Source of the DNA: Methylorubrum populi
GTDB lineage: Bacteria > Pseudomonadota > Alphaproteobacteria > Rhizobiales > Beijerinckiaceae
NCBI GenBank assembly: GCA_020741775.1
Contig: DYYG01000048.1
Coordinates: 1 to 61,569 of the forward strand
Reading direction: 5' to 3'
DNA length: 61,569 nt
Both the position numbers and the translations under genes were made by a program. Shown here in pieces: positions 27,506 to 36,766 of the stretch; within the stretch, counting starts at the first letter, position 1; every line of letters starts with the position of its first letter. The notes beneath the pieces were generated by a model. The model saw nothing but the letters and a program-made list of their open reading frames with translations. It was not told the DNA's origin and made no database searches.

Positions 27506-29668
27506 ATGCGGCGCGGGCGCTCGGGAAGAATGCTGCTGGTGACGGGGGCCGTGCTGACGGCGGGCACCGTCCCGGCGGCGCAGGCGCAGGAGACCACCAA
27601 GCAGGAGGCCACCACGCTGGAGGAGATCAGCGTGACCTCGGTCAGCCCGATCCAGACCAGGGCCGCCGCCCCGGCGAGCGCCCCCGATGCCCTGCCCCCG
27701 ACCGCCCGCGCGGCCGAGGTGCTGCCGGTGGTGACCAACACCTTCTCCCCGGTCACCGTGATCCCGCAGGACCGGATCGCCCGCGACCAGCCGCGCACGC
27801 TGGGCGACGCCCTGTTCGACCGGCCGGGCATCTCGTCCTCGACCTACGCCCCGGGGGCGGCCTCGCGCCCGATCATCCGCGGCCTCGACAACGCCCGGGT
27901 GCGCATCCAGGAGAACGGCATCGTCAATGGCGGCGTGTCGGATCTCGGCGAGGACCACGCGGTGCCGGTCAACCCGCTGAACGCCAGCCGGATCGAGGTG
28001 ATCCGCGGCCCCGCCACTCTGCGCTACGGCTCGGGCGCCATCGGCGGCGTGGTCTCGGCCGAGAACAATCAGGTGCCGACCTTCATCCCCGCCCGCGGGG
28101 TCACGGGCCAAGTCACCACCGGCTACACCACCGTCGATAACGGACGCACCGGCGCCGCCAGCGTCGATGCCGGCGCCAACGGGATCGCCGTCCATGCCGA
28201 CGGGTTCAAGACCGCCACCGATTCCTACGCGATCCCCGGCGGCATCCAGCGCAATTCGGCGACCGAGTCGCAGGGCGGCTCCTTCGGCATTTCGGCGATC
28301 GGCGACCGCGGCTTCGTCGGCGTCGCCTTCAGCCATTACGACGCGCTCTACCAGATCCCCGGCGGCGAGGCCGAGGAGGCCCGCACCCGCCTCACCCCGA
28401 ACCAGGACCGCCTGCTCGCCCGCGGCGAATACCGACCGCTGAACGGGCCGTTCGAGGTGCTGCGGTTCTGGGCCGGCGGCTCGGTCTACCGCCACGAGGA
28501 GATCGGCATCGGCGAGAACGGGATCGAGGGCACGCAGGCGATCTTCAAGAACCGCGAGGTCGAGGCCCGCTTCGAGGCGCAGCACGTGCCGGTCTTCACC
28601 GCGCTCGGCACGCTCACCGGCGCGGTCGGCGTTCAGACGGGCCGCCGGGTGCTGAACTCGCAGCTCGAAAGCTTCCTGCCGAAGACCGAGTCACGCTCGC
28701 TCGCCGGCTACTGGTTCGAGGAACTGGCGGTGGGCCACGGCCTGCGCTTCCAGGCGGCGGCCCGGATCGAGGGCGACCGGCTCAACAGCACCGCGACGCT
28801 CTTCCCCGGCGATTACCTGCCTGACGGCAACGACCTGATCCACTATCCCCTGACCCGCCGCTTCGCCCCGAAGAGCGCGAGCATCGGCGCGCTGCAGGAC
28901 CTGCCCTACGGCTTCGTGGCGAGCGTCAACGGCTCCTATGTCGAGCGCGCGCCCACCGGCTACGAGCTGTTCTCGCAGGGCCCGCACGACGCCACCGCGA
29001 CCTTCGAGATCGGCGATCCGACCCTGCGGCTGGAGCGGGCCCGCACCGTCGAGATCTCGTTGCGCCGGGCAGAAGGGCCGCTGCGCCTCGACGCCACCGG
29101 CTACTACACCCGCTATACCGGCTTCATCTACAAGCGCGACACCGGCAACCGCTGCGACGACGACTTCGCCTCCTGCGGCACCGGGGACGAGCTGCGCCAG
29201 ATCGTCTATTCCCAGGCCAACGCCACCTTCTACGGCGCCGAGATCGGCGCGCAGCTCGATCTCTTCGCCGTCGGCGACGGCTGGGCCGGCCTCGAGGCGC
29301 AGTACGATTTCGTCCGCGCCCAGTTCGACGACGGCTCCTACGTGCCGCGCATCCCGCCCCACCGGCTCGGCGGCGGCGCCTTCGTGCGGGCCAATGGCTG
29401 GTTCGCGCGGGTGAACCTGCTGCACGCCTTCGACCATACCGAGATCGCCCCGTTCGAGACCACCACGCCGGGCTGGAACGACCTGCGCGCCGAAGTCGCC
29501 TACACCCAGGCCCTCGATCCGGCGGTCTACGGTGCCACCGAGGTGACGCTGGGCCTGCAGGGCCGCAACCTGCTCGACGACGACATCCGCAACTCGGCCT
29601 CGTTCAAGAAGGACGAGATCCTGCTGCCGGGCCGCAATGTCCGCCTGTTCCTGACGGCGCGGTTCTGA
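27506..29668 (+). CDS. TonB-dependent outer-membrane receptor, ZnuD-like
   Basis: About 720 residues from the ATG at 27506, which gives a clean signal peptide (MRRGRSGRMLLVTGAVLTAG, cleavage near QAQ). In-frame ATGs at 27470 and 27446 lie inside the AACATTGTAAC repeats and are less likely. The plug domain has LGDALFDRPGISSS, RPIIRGLDNARVRI, DHAVPVNPL and IEVIRGPATLRYGSGAIGG, the pattern of ZnuD zinc receptors. A Cys pair (NRCDDDFASCG) sits in a barrel loop, as in ZnuD relatives. The C-terminus ends in the barrel signal NVRLFLTARF. Zinc is the likely substrate, but heme or another chelate is possible. Confidence 0.85.
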   Translation: MRRGRSGRMLLVTGAVLTAGTVPAAQAQETTKQEATTLEEISVTSVSPIQTRAAAPASAPDALPPTARAAEVLPVVTNTFSPVTVIPQDRIARDQPRTLGDALFDRPGISSSTYAPGAASRPIIRGLDNARVRIQENGIVNGGVSDLGEDHAVPVNPLNASRIEVIRGPATLRYGSGAIGGVVSAENNQVPTFIPARGVTGQVTTGYTTVDNGRTGAASVDAGANGIAVHADGFKTATDSYAIPGGIQRNSATESQGGSFGISAIGDRGFVGVAFSHYDALYQIPGGEAEEARTRLTPNQDRLLARGEYRPLNGPFEVLRFWAGGSVYRHEEIGIGENGIEGTQAIFKNREVEARFEAQHVPVFTALGTLTGAVGVQTGRRVLNSQLESFLPKTESRSLAGYWFEELAVGHGLRFQAAARIEGDRLNSTATLFPGDYLPDGNDLIHYPLTRRFAPKSASIGALQDLPYGFVASVNGSYVERAPTGYELFSQGPHDATATFEIGDPTLRLERARTVEISLRRAEGPLRLDATGYYTRYTGFIYKRDTGNRCDDDFASCGTGDELRQIVYSQANATFYGAEIGAQLDLFAVGDGWAGLEAQYDFVRAQFDDGSYVPRIPPHRLGGGAFVRANGWFARVNLLHAFDHTEIAPFETTTPGWNDLRAEVAYTQALDPAVYGATEVTLGLQGRNLLDDDIRNSASFKKDEILLPGRNVRLFLTARF

Positions 29669-29735
29669 CGGGGCGGGCCTCGTCCCGGCGTTCATGGATC
29701 GCGACCGAGGGCTGGGATCTATGGGCCGGCCCGGT

Positions 29736-30158
29736 CTACTTGCCCTTCTGCGGCTTGGCCGCCGGACGCTCCGGCGGCGTGACGGCGCCCGCCACCGTCC
29801 AGTGGCACACGGCCATGCCCTTGAGGGTGAGGCAATCGTAGGCGCGGCCGTTGAGGGAGACGTGGTCGGCGATCTCCGTCACCGCCGCGCGGTCCAGCGC
29901 GTTGCAGCCGAGATCGGATTTCGGGTCGCGGATCAGGGCGAGGGCGGCGGCGCGGTCCTCCCCGGTCCGGAGCAGGAGGCTGCGCAGGTTGGCGAGCGAG
30001 GTGCAGCCGATCACGGTGTCGGCCGCGGCCTTCGGAGCTGCCTTCTGATCGCCGGGGCGGGGCGCCGCCCCTTGAACCGCTCCCTGAGCCGCAGCGCCGG
30101 CAACGGAGAGGGCCAGGGCCGCGAGGGCCGGCAGGACGGAGGACGGCAGGCGGGGCAT
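29736..30158 (-). CDS. Exported Cys-containing protein of unknown function
   Basis: 140 residues. The Sec signal (residues 1 to about 24, ending GAAAQG) is followed by an Ala/Pro linker and a compact region with four cysteines (IGCTSLANLRSLLL, DLGCNALDRAAV, YDCLTLKGMAVCHW), consistent with two periplasmic disulfides. The tail is Lys/Pro-rich. It is convergent with the TonB receptor gene. Confidence 0.65.
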   Translation of the reverse strand: MPRLPSSVLPALAALALSVAGAAAQGAVQGAAPRPGDQKAAPKAAADTVIGCTSLANLRSLLLRTGEDRAAALALIRDPKSDLGCNALDRAAVTEIADHVSLNGRAYDCLTLKGMAVCHWTVAGAVTPPERPAAKPQKGK

Positions 30159-30231
30159 CGGCGGGTCTCGCGCGGGACGCCGCCCTCATATCATGCCCGC
30201 TCCCGGCTGCCGAAGGCCGGGCGCCGGCCTC

Positions 30232-30747
30232 TCACGATCCCGCGCGCGCCTGCTGCGCCTTCAGCTTGGCGAAGCGCTTGAGAACCCGGTCGCGGCGCAG
30301 CCGCGTCAGCCTGTCGATCCAGAAGGTGCCGTCGAGTTGGTCGATCTCGTGCTGCAGGCAGGCGGCCCGCAGGCCCTCCGCCTCCTCCTCGCGGGTCTCT
30401 CCGTCGAGATCGCGAAAGCGCACCCGCACCCGCGCCGGCCGCTCCACCGGCTCGACCACGCCCGGCATCGACACGCTGCCCTCGGGGTGCGAGGCCCGCT
30501 CCGCCGAGGCCCAGACGATGACGGGATCGACATAGGTGGCATGCGGCTCGTCCGGCTGGAGGCGAATCACCACCAGCCGCTCCGGGCGGCCGATATGGGG
30601 CGCGGTGAGCCCCATCGCCGAGACGGCGCCGAGAGTGTCGAGCACATCCGCCGCCAGGGCCTGCAAGGCCGCGCCGGTGACGGAGACGGGATCGGCCGGC
30701 CGGTTCAGGCGCGCATCGGGATAGAGGATCAGCGGGCGGACAGGCAT
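30232..30747 (-). CDS. Peptide deformylase-like protein with substituted active-site residues
   Basis: 171 residues, normal length for the family, with the whole fold visible (LILYPDARLNRPADPV to LKRFAKLKAQ). All three deformylase motifs are altered. Motif 1 reads AMGLTAPHIG (the catalytic Gln is His), motif 2 reads EGSVSMPG (the metal-binding Cys is Ser), and motif 3 reads QHEIDQLDG (the second metal-binding His is Gln; the first His and catalytic Glu are kept). An active Fe2+ deformylase needs Cys and both His, so this paralogue is probably inactive or has another role. Confidence 0.85.
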   Translation of the reverse strand: MPVRPLILYPDARLNRPADPVSVTGAALQALAADVLDTLGAVSAMGLTAPHIGRPERLVVIRLQPDEPHATYVDPVIVWASAERASHPEGSVSMPGVVEPVERPARVRVRFRDLDGETREEEAEGLRAACLQHEIDQLDGTFWIDRLTRLRRDRVLKRFAKLKAQQARAGS

Positions 30748-31158
30748 GGCGCGAGCCTTCGGGGCAGGAGGGGCCCGCCGCGGGCCGGCGGGCATGGTGT
30801 CACGCGTCCCATACCAGACGGCGCGTGCGGACGGAGGCAGGCCTGGCACGCCGCCGGCCGGCATCGGTAGCCAGATTCTCCGGACCGGCGCGCTTTCTTC
30901 GGGACAGCCGATTCGGGTTTCGTTGGAGCGGCGCCGGGCTCGATACTGATCCCGGCCGATCGGACCGGAATGGAACGGGCGTGAAATTCAATATCGGAAC
31001 CCGTTCGGCGCCAATGCATTGGTCCCCGAAGCCCAAGATCGCAACCGATGACGCCAAGGCGACTGAGGATCGCGATCGTTCACTGTGACGCGCTCGCGAC
31101 CGAAACGGTCGAGCCGGTCCAGACGCGACCGGGAGCGCTCCGAAGGGAGCCTGACAGC
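30748..31158. other. Intergenic region with a perfect 12-bp palindrome
   Basis: No gene is seen. CCAATGCATTGG at 31011-31022 is a perfect palindrome 137 bases upstream of the small exported protein gene. The last bases (GAAGGGAGCC) hold that gene's ribosome binding site. Confidence 0.45.
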
Positions 31159-31422
31159 ATGACGAAATCCATGACGGCCCTGCTCGCCGGTACCGTCGTC
31201 GCCGCAACCATGGCCGCGGCGGCCCCGGCCTCCGCTCAGTCGATCACCATCGGCCCGGACGGACGGCCCGGCATCGACCTGCGGTCCCGGGCGCAGCGCG
31301 AGCGGGATTACGACCGTGAGGTGCGCAGGCGCGACCGGGACGATTATTACCGCGAGCAGCGCTACCGGGATCGTGATCGCTTCGAACGGCGTGGCTACGA
31401 CCGCCGCGGTTACGATTACTGA
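31159..31422 (+). CDS. Small exported Arg/Tyr/Asp-rich protein
   Basis: 87 residues. A signal peptide (MTKSMTALLAGTVVAATMAA, cleavage after ASAQ) precedes a strongly charged mature part built of Arg, Asp and Tyr (REVRRRDRDDYYREQRYRDR, ending RRGYDY). Such short exported proteins are common in Rhizobiales and have no known function. The ATG at 31159 has GAAGGGAG upstream. Confidence 0.65.
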   Translation: MTKSMTALLAGTVVAATMAAAAPASAQSITIGPDGRPGIDLRSRAQRERDYDREVRRRDRDDYYREQRYRDRDRFERRGYDRRGYDY

Positions 31423-31896
31423 CCGCGCGCCCTCGGCACAGCGAGATTCCAACCGCCACGCCCGATCCCGACGGATCGGGGGTGGCGGCGGCATGGAAGC
31501 GGCTGCGGCCCGCGATTCGCGTCGGCCATCGAGAGAAATGGCTTACGCCGCCAACAACAAATGATGCATTAGCGTCTCTCATGCGAGCGTCTAGTGAGGG
31601 GGTCAGCGGCGCCATTGAGCGTCTTCCCCCTAAAATGCCAAGCTTCCACGCCGAACCTGCTCCTGCGGTAGCGGCCAGACTTCGCATGAAACCTTTGCGC
31701 CGCTTGCATGGTTGCCTCATCGAACATAACTATGCCTCGTCGATCGGTGGCCGACCCTGACAAGGCCTTCGATGCCCCCGTAAGGGACGCGGCACCGGCT
31801 CATCTCTTCGCTCGCTACGACGAACGGGACGGCCTTCCGGCCGATGGCTGGACGCATTCCGCGCGGGGTGCCGCGGCGCGTGGAGGAGGAACCCGG
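31423..31896. other. Terminator-like hairpin and long leader of the cold-shock gene
   Basis: No gene is seen in 474 bases. At 31454-31487 a strong stem (CGCCAC/GTGGCG outside, CCGATCC/GGATCGG inside) follows the preceding gene without a U tract. A possible promoter, TTGCAT (31704-31709) and TAACTA (31727-31732) with 17 bases between, would give the cold-shock mRNA a leader of roughly 160 bases, as in classical csp genes. Confidence 0.4.
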
Positions 31897-32106
31897 ATGA
31901 ATACTGGTACGGTGAAGTGGTTCGACGAGATCAAGGGGTATGGGTTCATCCAGCCCGATAACGGCGGCAAGGACGTGTTCGTGCACATCTCCGCCGTTCA
32001 GCAGGCCGGCCTGCGCGGCCTTGCCGAGGGCCAGAAGGTTACGTTCGATATCGAGAACGACCGCCGCAGCGGCAAGCCGGCCGCCGTTAACTTGCAGACC
32101 GCCTGA
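31897..32106 (+). CDS. Cold-shock domain protein (CspA family)
   Basis: 69 residues, a single cold-shock domain. RNP1 is KGYGFIQ and RNP2 is VFVHISAV, with [13 protein letters not shown] at the start. It binds single-stranded RNA/DNA and acts as an RNA chaperone. The ATG at 31897 follows GGAGGAGG; a longer open frame upstream is not conserved-looking. Confidence 0.95.
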   Translation: MNTGTVKWFDEIKGYGFIQPDNGGKDVFVHISAVQQAGLRGLAEGQKVTFDIENDRRSGKPAAVNLQTA

Positions 32107-32327
32107 AACGGCGGGCAGCCGGGACCTTCCGGCCCGAAAATTCGGTTCTATACCGCAACAGGTGCGAAAATGTTACCGGCGCCGCCCCGAACAGGGGCGA
32201 CATCTGTTGCATGCTGCGGCGCACTCGTGCATCGACTGCGCCGGTTCTATAGTCTCTCGCCGAGTCCCGGCTTCCCGGACCATGACTGATCCGGCAGCCG
32301 GCCGTGTCACTGCATGAGAAAGGTCAT

Positions 32328-32708
32328 ATGAGCGCATTCGACTTCAGGAACTTCGAAGACCGCCGTCAGCACTCCCAGTCCGCCAAAGCGGCCTTGCTCG
32401 AAAAATTCAAGGCCCGTACGCCCCTGGACGACCCGGAGATGGTCGCCAAGGCCCGGGCCCGCGCCGAAGTCGCCCGTGCCCGGGAAGATCGCGCCCGCGA
32501 ACGTGAGCGCATCCGCGTCGAGGCCGAGCGCAAGGCGGCGGAAGAGAAGCGCCTGCGCGAGGAGGCGGAATTGGCCGCTCAGCTCGCCCGTGAGGCCGCC
32601 GAAGCTGCCGCGCTCGCCGAGCGCAAGGCGGCAGAAGCCGCTGACAAGAAGGCCGCCCGCGACGCGCGTTACGCCGCCCGCAAGGCCAAGGTGAAGATTC
32701 GCCGCTGA
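32328..32708 (+). CDS. DUF6481-family coiled-coil protein
   Basis: 126 residues beginning MSAFDFRNFEDRRQHS. From about residue 40 it is one long charged helix of Ala/Arg/Glu/Lys (RAREDRARERERIRVEAERK), a likely coiled coil, ending in a basic tail (ARKAKVKIRR). I recall this as a widespread small Rhizobiales family of unknown function, often near cold-shock genes. The ribosome binding site is AAAGG. An intrinsic terminator follows at 32786. Confidence 0.75.
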   Translation: MSAFDFRNFEDRRQHSQSAKAALLEKFKARTPLDDPEMVAKARARAEVARAREDRARERERIRVEAERKAAEEKRLREEAELAAQLAREAAEAAALAERKAAEAADKKAARDARYAARKAKVKIRR

Positions 32709-32785
32709 GGGCGTCTCGCCCGGCTTCCGGATCCCGGGAGCCGACAGGGTCCTCGGCGAGCGGTTTACCGCATCGAGACACCAAG

Positions 32786-32821
32786 CGCGCCGGACGCCTC
32801 GAGCCCGGCGCGTTTTCTTTT
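32786..32821 (+). terminator. Intrinsic terminator after the DUF6481 gene
   Basis: CGCGCCGG (32786-32793) pairs with CCGGCGCG (32805-32812), followed immediately by TTTTCTTTT. This is the cleanest Rho-independent terminator in the window. The rest of the 32709-33030 gap shows no gene. Confidence 0.85.
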
Positions 32822-33030
32822 GCCCGAAGCGAATCCTCCGCCGATCCAGGCGCGAAGCCTCTCCAAAGCCCGGAACAAGCCTGCCCAAGGCTCTTTTTCC
32901 TTGGGAGAGACGCATCGATCCGCTCATCGAACCCCGCGGCGGTGCTTGGCAAGCTCCGTCTTTGCCGCCACGATTCCGGCTGACTCCGGCATAGCGGCCC
33001 GAGAACGCCTCGCGTCAGGAAGACCCGGCC

Positions 33031-33384
33031 TTGCGCATCATCCTGTCCCGATCCGGCCTACCCCGCCGGCCCCTCCCCCGGCCCGCCTTCGCAGGGCCCC
33101 TCCTCGTCTTCGGCGTCTTCGGCGTCTTCGGCCTCGGCATCCTGGGCCTCGGAGCGGCGGGTTCGACGCCCAGCCTGGCGCAGAGCGAGCCACCGATCCG
33201 CAGCGCGGAAGACGCGTTCTGCCGCAGCGAGGCGCGGGCGCAGGTCTTCTCGGCCCCCGACCCGCTCAATCTGGGCCTGCGCGAGATCGGCCGCCGGATC
33301 TGGGCGAGCTGCATGGAGCGGACCGCCAACGGCAAGAAGCAGAACAAGAAGCAGAAGCCGCACAAGCGCCGCCGCCACCGCTGA
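33031..33384 (+). CDS. Small exported or membrane-anchored protein of unknown function
   Basis: 117 residues from a TTG start at 33031 with AGGAAG upstream. One Gly/Phe/Leu-rich hydrophobic segment (residues about 22-43, with a repeated VFG) is followed by a small domain with two Cys (EDAFCRSEAR, WASCMERTANG) and a very basic C-terminus (KKQNKKQKPHKRRRHR). It is not a recognised family. Confidence 0.5.
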   Translation: MRIILSRSGLPRRPLPRPAFAGPLLVFGVFGVFGLGILGLGAAGSTPSLAQSEPPIRSAEDAFCRSEARAQVFSAPDPLNLGLREIGRRIWASCMERTANGKKQNKKQKPHKRRRHR

Positions 33385-33475
33385 TCCGCCGGCCGGAGGG
33401 CCATGAGGCCGATCCCAGCCTCGCCGGGCAAGGCGGGCATCCCCACATCCCGCCGGAACAGGCAGGAGGCGGGTG

Positions 33476-33850
33476 ATGGGCTTTCTCGACGGGCTGCTCG
33501 GACATGGCAGCGATCTGGCCGCGGACGAGGTGGACCGGCAGCTCGCCGGGGCGCTGGCGCCGGGCGAAAGTGTGCGCGTTGCCTTCAAGGTGATCCGCGA
33601 CTTGATGGTCTTCACCGACCGGCGGCTGATCTTGGTGGACCGCCAGGGCCTGACCGGCCGCAAGGTCGAGTACCTGACGGTTCCCTACCGGGCCATCACC
33701 GCCTTCTCGGTGGAGAATGCGGGCAGCTTCGACATGGATTCCGAGCTCAAGATCTGGATCTCCGGCCGGCCCGAGCCGATCCAGCGCACCCTCAAGCGCG
33801 GTGCCGACATTTTGGGAATTCAGCAGGCCATCGCCAGCTCGCTGAAATAG
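33476..33850 (+). CDS. Bacterial PH-domain protein
   Basis: 124 residues from the ATG at 33476 (one codon after an in-frame GTG), with GGAGG upstream. The sequence MGFLDGLLGHGSDL, then FKVIRDLMVFTDRRLILVDR, LTGRKVEYLTVPYRAITAFS and ENAGSFDMDSELKIWISG is the bacterial pleckstrin-homology (YdcF/YvbH-like) pattern. The function is unknown; it has no membrane segment. Confidence 0.82.
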   Translation: MGFLDGLLGHGSDLAADEVDRQLAGALAPGESVRVAFKVIRDLMVFTDRRLILVDRQGLTGRKVEYLTVPYRAITAFSVENAGSFDMDSELKIWISGRPEPIQRTLKRGADILGIQQAIASSLK

Positions 33851-34142
33851 CCGGGCCGCCGCAAAGAGGCGGGATACCGGCCTTCCCGCCCTTGCCTTGG
33901 GCGGCGAATCCGTTTAAGCGCCCAGCCTTCGCGTTCGCTCCGGCCGGGGGCTGAACGGGCGGTGCCGTTCGCGGCACAGGGTTTTCCTCGAAAATCCGTC
34001 GTCCGGTGTCTCCGCCTTCGATCAACCGCTCGGGCCATCATCAAGGGCTCGAAGGGCTTGGCGCCGAGAGAATGCGAGACGAACCGGCCCGACACCCCGC
34101 CTCCGAGCGGGCGGGCTTCCTTTGGCAAGGAAAGGCCCAAAA

Positions 34143-34613
34143 ATGCCTCTCTACGAGCACGTCTTCCTGGCGCGCCAGGACGTGACGGCCCAGCAGGTCG
34201 AGACCATGGTCGAGACCTACAAGGGCGTCATCGAGGCGGGCGGCGGCACGGTCGAGAAGATCGAGTCCTGGGGCGTCAAGTCCCTCGCCTACCGCATCAA
34301 GAAGAACCGCAAGGCGCATTTCACGCTCCTCAACATCTCCGCCCCCCCGGCCGCCCTGGCCGAGATGGAGCGCCAGATGCAGATCTCCGAGGACGTGCTG
34401 CGCTTCATGACCGTTCGCGTCGAGCAGCTGGAGGCCGAGCCTTCCGCGATGATGCAGAAGCGCGACCGCGACGACCGCAAGGACCGCGACCGCGGTGACC
34501 GTCCGCGCCGTCGCGACGACGAGTTCGGTGGCGGCTTCGGCGGCGACCGTGACCGTGGCGACCGCGGTGATCGCGGCGACCGTCCCGAGCGCACCTTCGG
34601 CGGGGAGAACTGA
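34143..34613 (+). CDS. rpsF: 30S ribosomal protein S6
   Basis: 156 residues. The S6 core ([52 protein letters not shown]) is followed by a 45-residue extension built from Arg-Asp-Gly repeats ([25 protein letters not shown]), which E. coli S6 lacks, although it has a short Glu tail. It binds the central domain of 16S rRNA with S18, whose gene follows two bases downstream. The ATG at 34143 has AGGAAAGG upstream. The 290 bases before it hold no gene and should carry the promoter. Confidence 0.96.
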   Translation: MPLYEHVFLARQDVTAQQVETMVETYKGVIEAGGGTVEKIESWGVKSLAYRIKKNRKAHFTLLNISAPPAALAEMERQMQISEDVLRFMTVRVEQLEAEPSAMMQKRDRDDRKDRDRGDRPRRRDDEFGGGFGGDRDRGDRGDRGDRPERTFGGEN

Positions 34614-34615
34614 TC

Positions 34616-34870
34616 ATGGCCTTCGGTGCTGGTGGTGGCGGCGGTGGCCGTCGTCCGTTCTTCCGTCGTCGCAAGAGCTGCCCGTTCTCGGGCGAGAACG
34701 CTCCCAAGATCGACTACAAGGACGTGAAGCTCCTCTCCCGCTACGTCTCGGAGCGCGGCAAGATCGTGCCGTCGCGGATCACGGCGGTGTCGGCCAAGAA
34801 GCAGCGCGAGCTCGCCCAGGCGATCAAGCGCTCCCGCTTCCTCGGCCTGCTGCCCTACGTCATCAAGTAG
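34616..34870 (+). CDS. rpsR: 30S ribosomal protein S18
   Basis: 84 residues with the S18 core [40 protein letters not shown] and [13 protein letters not shown]. The basic Gly-rich N-terminus is usual in alphaproteobacteria. It is in the rpsF-rpsR-DUF2232-rplI operon. Confidence 0.97.
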   Translation: MAFGAGGGGGGRRPFFRRRKSCPFSGENAPKIDYKDVKLLSRYVSERGKIVPSRITAVSAKKQRELAQAIKRSRFLGLLPYVIK

Positions 34871-34902
34871 GACGGTTCCGGCCCGCGTCCGCGCGGGCCG
34901 TC
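34871..34902 (+). terminator. G+C-rich hairpin between rpsR and the DUF2232 gene
   Basis: GACGG/CCGTC and GGCCCGCG/CGCGGGCC form a strong stem right after the rpsR stop, without a U tract. It could act as a partial terminator or processing/stability element that lowers expression of the downstream membrane protein relative to the ribosomal proteins. Confidence 0.5.
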
Positions 34903-35003
34903 ATCATCGCGAGGGCGGCCTCTTGACCAAGGGCCGCCCGATCGTTGGGGCTTGGTTCGGCCCCTAACCCTGCCCATCGCGGGACAGCGGGACAGCGGAT
35001 TTC

Positions 35004-36038
35004 ATGACCAAGGACATTTCCGTCGGCGCAGGCGCCGGCCTCGTGGCGGCGCTGCTGTTCGGCGTGCTGCTCAAGGCCACCACCCTCGCTATCCTCCTCT
35101 ACCTGCTCGCCCCGCTGCCGATCCTGATCGTCGGCCTGGGCTGGAGCCACCGCGCGGCGCTCGCCGCCGTCGTTGCGGGCGCGCTGGCGCTCGCCCTCTT
35201 CATCTCGCCCCCTCTCGGCCTCGCCTTCGCGGCCTATCTCGCTGTGCCCGCGTGGTGGCTCGCCTATCTCGCCCTGCTCGGCCGGCCGGGCGCGGAGGAT
35301 GCCATCGAATGGTATCCCACCGGGCGCCTGCTCGCCTGGGTCGCCGGCACCGCCGCCCTCGCCTTCGTGGCCATCGCCGTGATCGCCTCGCCCGATTACG
35401 ACACCTTCCGCTCGCAGCTCTCGGCGATGAGCCGGCGGGTCGTGCAGGTTCAGGTCCAGCGCGGCCGGATTCCCGCCCCCGCCCAGACGGAGAACAAGGC
35501 CGACAGCGCCGGAACTCCCGCTCCGCAGCCGGGCGACGAAGCGCTCGATTCCGAGACCAAGTCCGACTCCAAGTCCAACGATCTCGCCGGCGAGGTCGCC
35601 GACGCCCTGGCGACCGTCGCGCCGGGCCTGGCCGGCCAGGGTCTGACGGTCCTGTTCACCTTCTACCTCTGGGCCGCCGCCCGCATCGTGCAGATCTCGG
35701 GACGCCTGCTGCGGCCCTGGCCCGATCTGCCCTCGACCATGATGCCGCGCACGGCCCTTCTGGTCTTCGCCGCCGCCCTCGCCCTGGCGATGCTGCCGGG
35801 CTACGCCGGCGTGCTCGGTATCGCCCTGATCGGCGCCTTCAGCGCGGCCTTCGCCCTCCAGGGCCTTGCCGCCTTCCATGACCGCAGCCGCGGCCGGCCG
35901 GGGCGCTTCGCCCTGCTGGCCGGCCTCTACGTGCTGCTGTTCCTCACACAGGGCGTGGCCATGCTCGCCCTGATCCTGTTCGGCATCGCCGATACCGCCC
36001 TCGACCGGCGCCGCCCGCGAGCCCGCAGCGGCGCCTGA
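35004..36038 (+). CDS. DUF2232 integral membrane protein
   Basis: 344 residues with about eight hydrophobic helices in two groups (residues about 8-130 and 205-335), separated by a hydrophilic loop (NKADSAGTPAPQPGDEALDS). It matches the DUF2232/YybS-like protein that alphaproteobacteria carry between rpsR and rplI. The function is unknown; the fold recalls transporter substrate-binding S components. Confidence 0.85.
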   Translation: MTKDISVGAGAGLVAALLFGVLLKATTLAILLYLLAPLPILIVGLGWSHRAALAAVVAGALALALFISPPLGLAFAAYLAVPAWWLAYLALLGRPGAEDAIEWYPTGRLLAWVAGTAALAFVAIAVIASPDYDTFRSQLSAMSRRVVQVQVQRGRIPAPAQTENKADSAGTPAPQPGDEALDSETKSDSKSNDLAGEVADALATVAPGLAGQGLTVLFTFYLWAAARIVQISGRLLRPWPDLPSTMMPRTALLVFAAALALAMLPGYAGVLGIALIGAFSAAFALQGLAAFHDRSRGRPGRFALLAGLYVLLFLTQGVAMLALILFGIADTALDRRRPRARSGA

Positions 36039-36074
36039 TCGAAACCACTTCCAAGCACCCCAAGGAGAAGTCAG

Positions 36075-36647
36075 ATGGAAGTCATCCTGCTCGAACGCGT
36101 CGCCAAGCTCGGCCAGATGGGCGAGACCGTGAACGTGCGTCCCGGCTATGCCCGCAACTTCCTGCTCGCCCGCGGCAAGGCCCTGCGCGCCACCGAGAAC
36201 AACAAGAAGCACTTCGAGGCCCAGCGCGCCCAGCTCGAGGCCCGCAACCTCGAGCGCCGCAACGAGGCCCAGACGGTGGCCGAGAAGCTCGACGGCCAGA
36301 GCTTCGTGCTGATCCGCCAGTCCGGCGAGACCGGCGTGCTCTACGGTTCGGTCTCGACCCGCGACCTCGCCGAGGTCGTCACCAAGGAGGGCTTCACCGT
36401 CGAGCGCGGCCAGTTCGTCCTGAACCAGCCGATCAAGACGCTCGGCCTGCACAGCGTGCCGGTGACCCTGCACCCCGAGGTCGAGGTCACCATCACCGTC
36501 AACGTCGCCCGTTCCCCGGAAGAGGCCGAGCGTCAGGCCCGCGGTGAGTCGGTCACCGAGCGCGAGCAGTTCAACCTCGACGATCTCGGCCTCGAAGTCG
36601 GCCAGGCGCTTGCCGATGCCGGCGAGGGCGCCGACGACCGCGGCTAA
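36075..36647 (+). CDS. rplI: 50S ribosomal protein L9
   Basis: 190 residues. The signature [20 protein letters not shown] and [20 protein letters not shown] is followed by the long connecting helix and the C-terminal rRNA-binding domain ([16 protein letters not shown]). A 40-residue acidic tail beyond E. coli L9 is usual for alphaproteobacteria. The ribosome binding site is AAGGAG. Confidence 0.97.
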   Translation: MEVILLERVAKLGQMGETVNVRPGYARNFLLARGKALRATENNKKHFEAQRAQLEARNLERRNEAQTVAEKLDGQSFVLIRQSGETGVLYGSVSTRDLAEVVTKEGFTVERGQFVLNQPIKTLGLHSVPVTLHPEVEVTITVNVARSPEEAERQARGESVTEREQFNLDDLGLEVGQALADAGEGADDRG

Positions 36648-36654
36648 GACTTAG

Positions 36655-36766
36655 GTTCCCCGAGGGGGTTCTCAAAGGGATCCCCCTTTGGCGGGGTTTC
36701 GGGGCAGCGCCCCGAGGCCCCACCACAGGGCTCCGCCCTGGACCCGCGAAAGGACTTGTCCTTTCG
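36655..36766. repeat. Palindromic hairpin repeat after rplI
   Basis: Three perfect stems in a row: TCGGGGC/GCCCCGA (36699-36715), CAGGGC/GCCCTG (36726-36740) and CGAAAGGAC/GTCCTTTCG (36747-36766), preceded by an imperfect CAAAGGG/CCCTTTG. The elements match those at 2041-2086. It probably ends the ribosomal operon and belongs to a dispersed family. The 36648-37142 gap holds only this and the next repeat. Confidence 0.75.
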
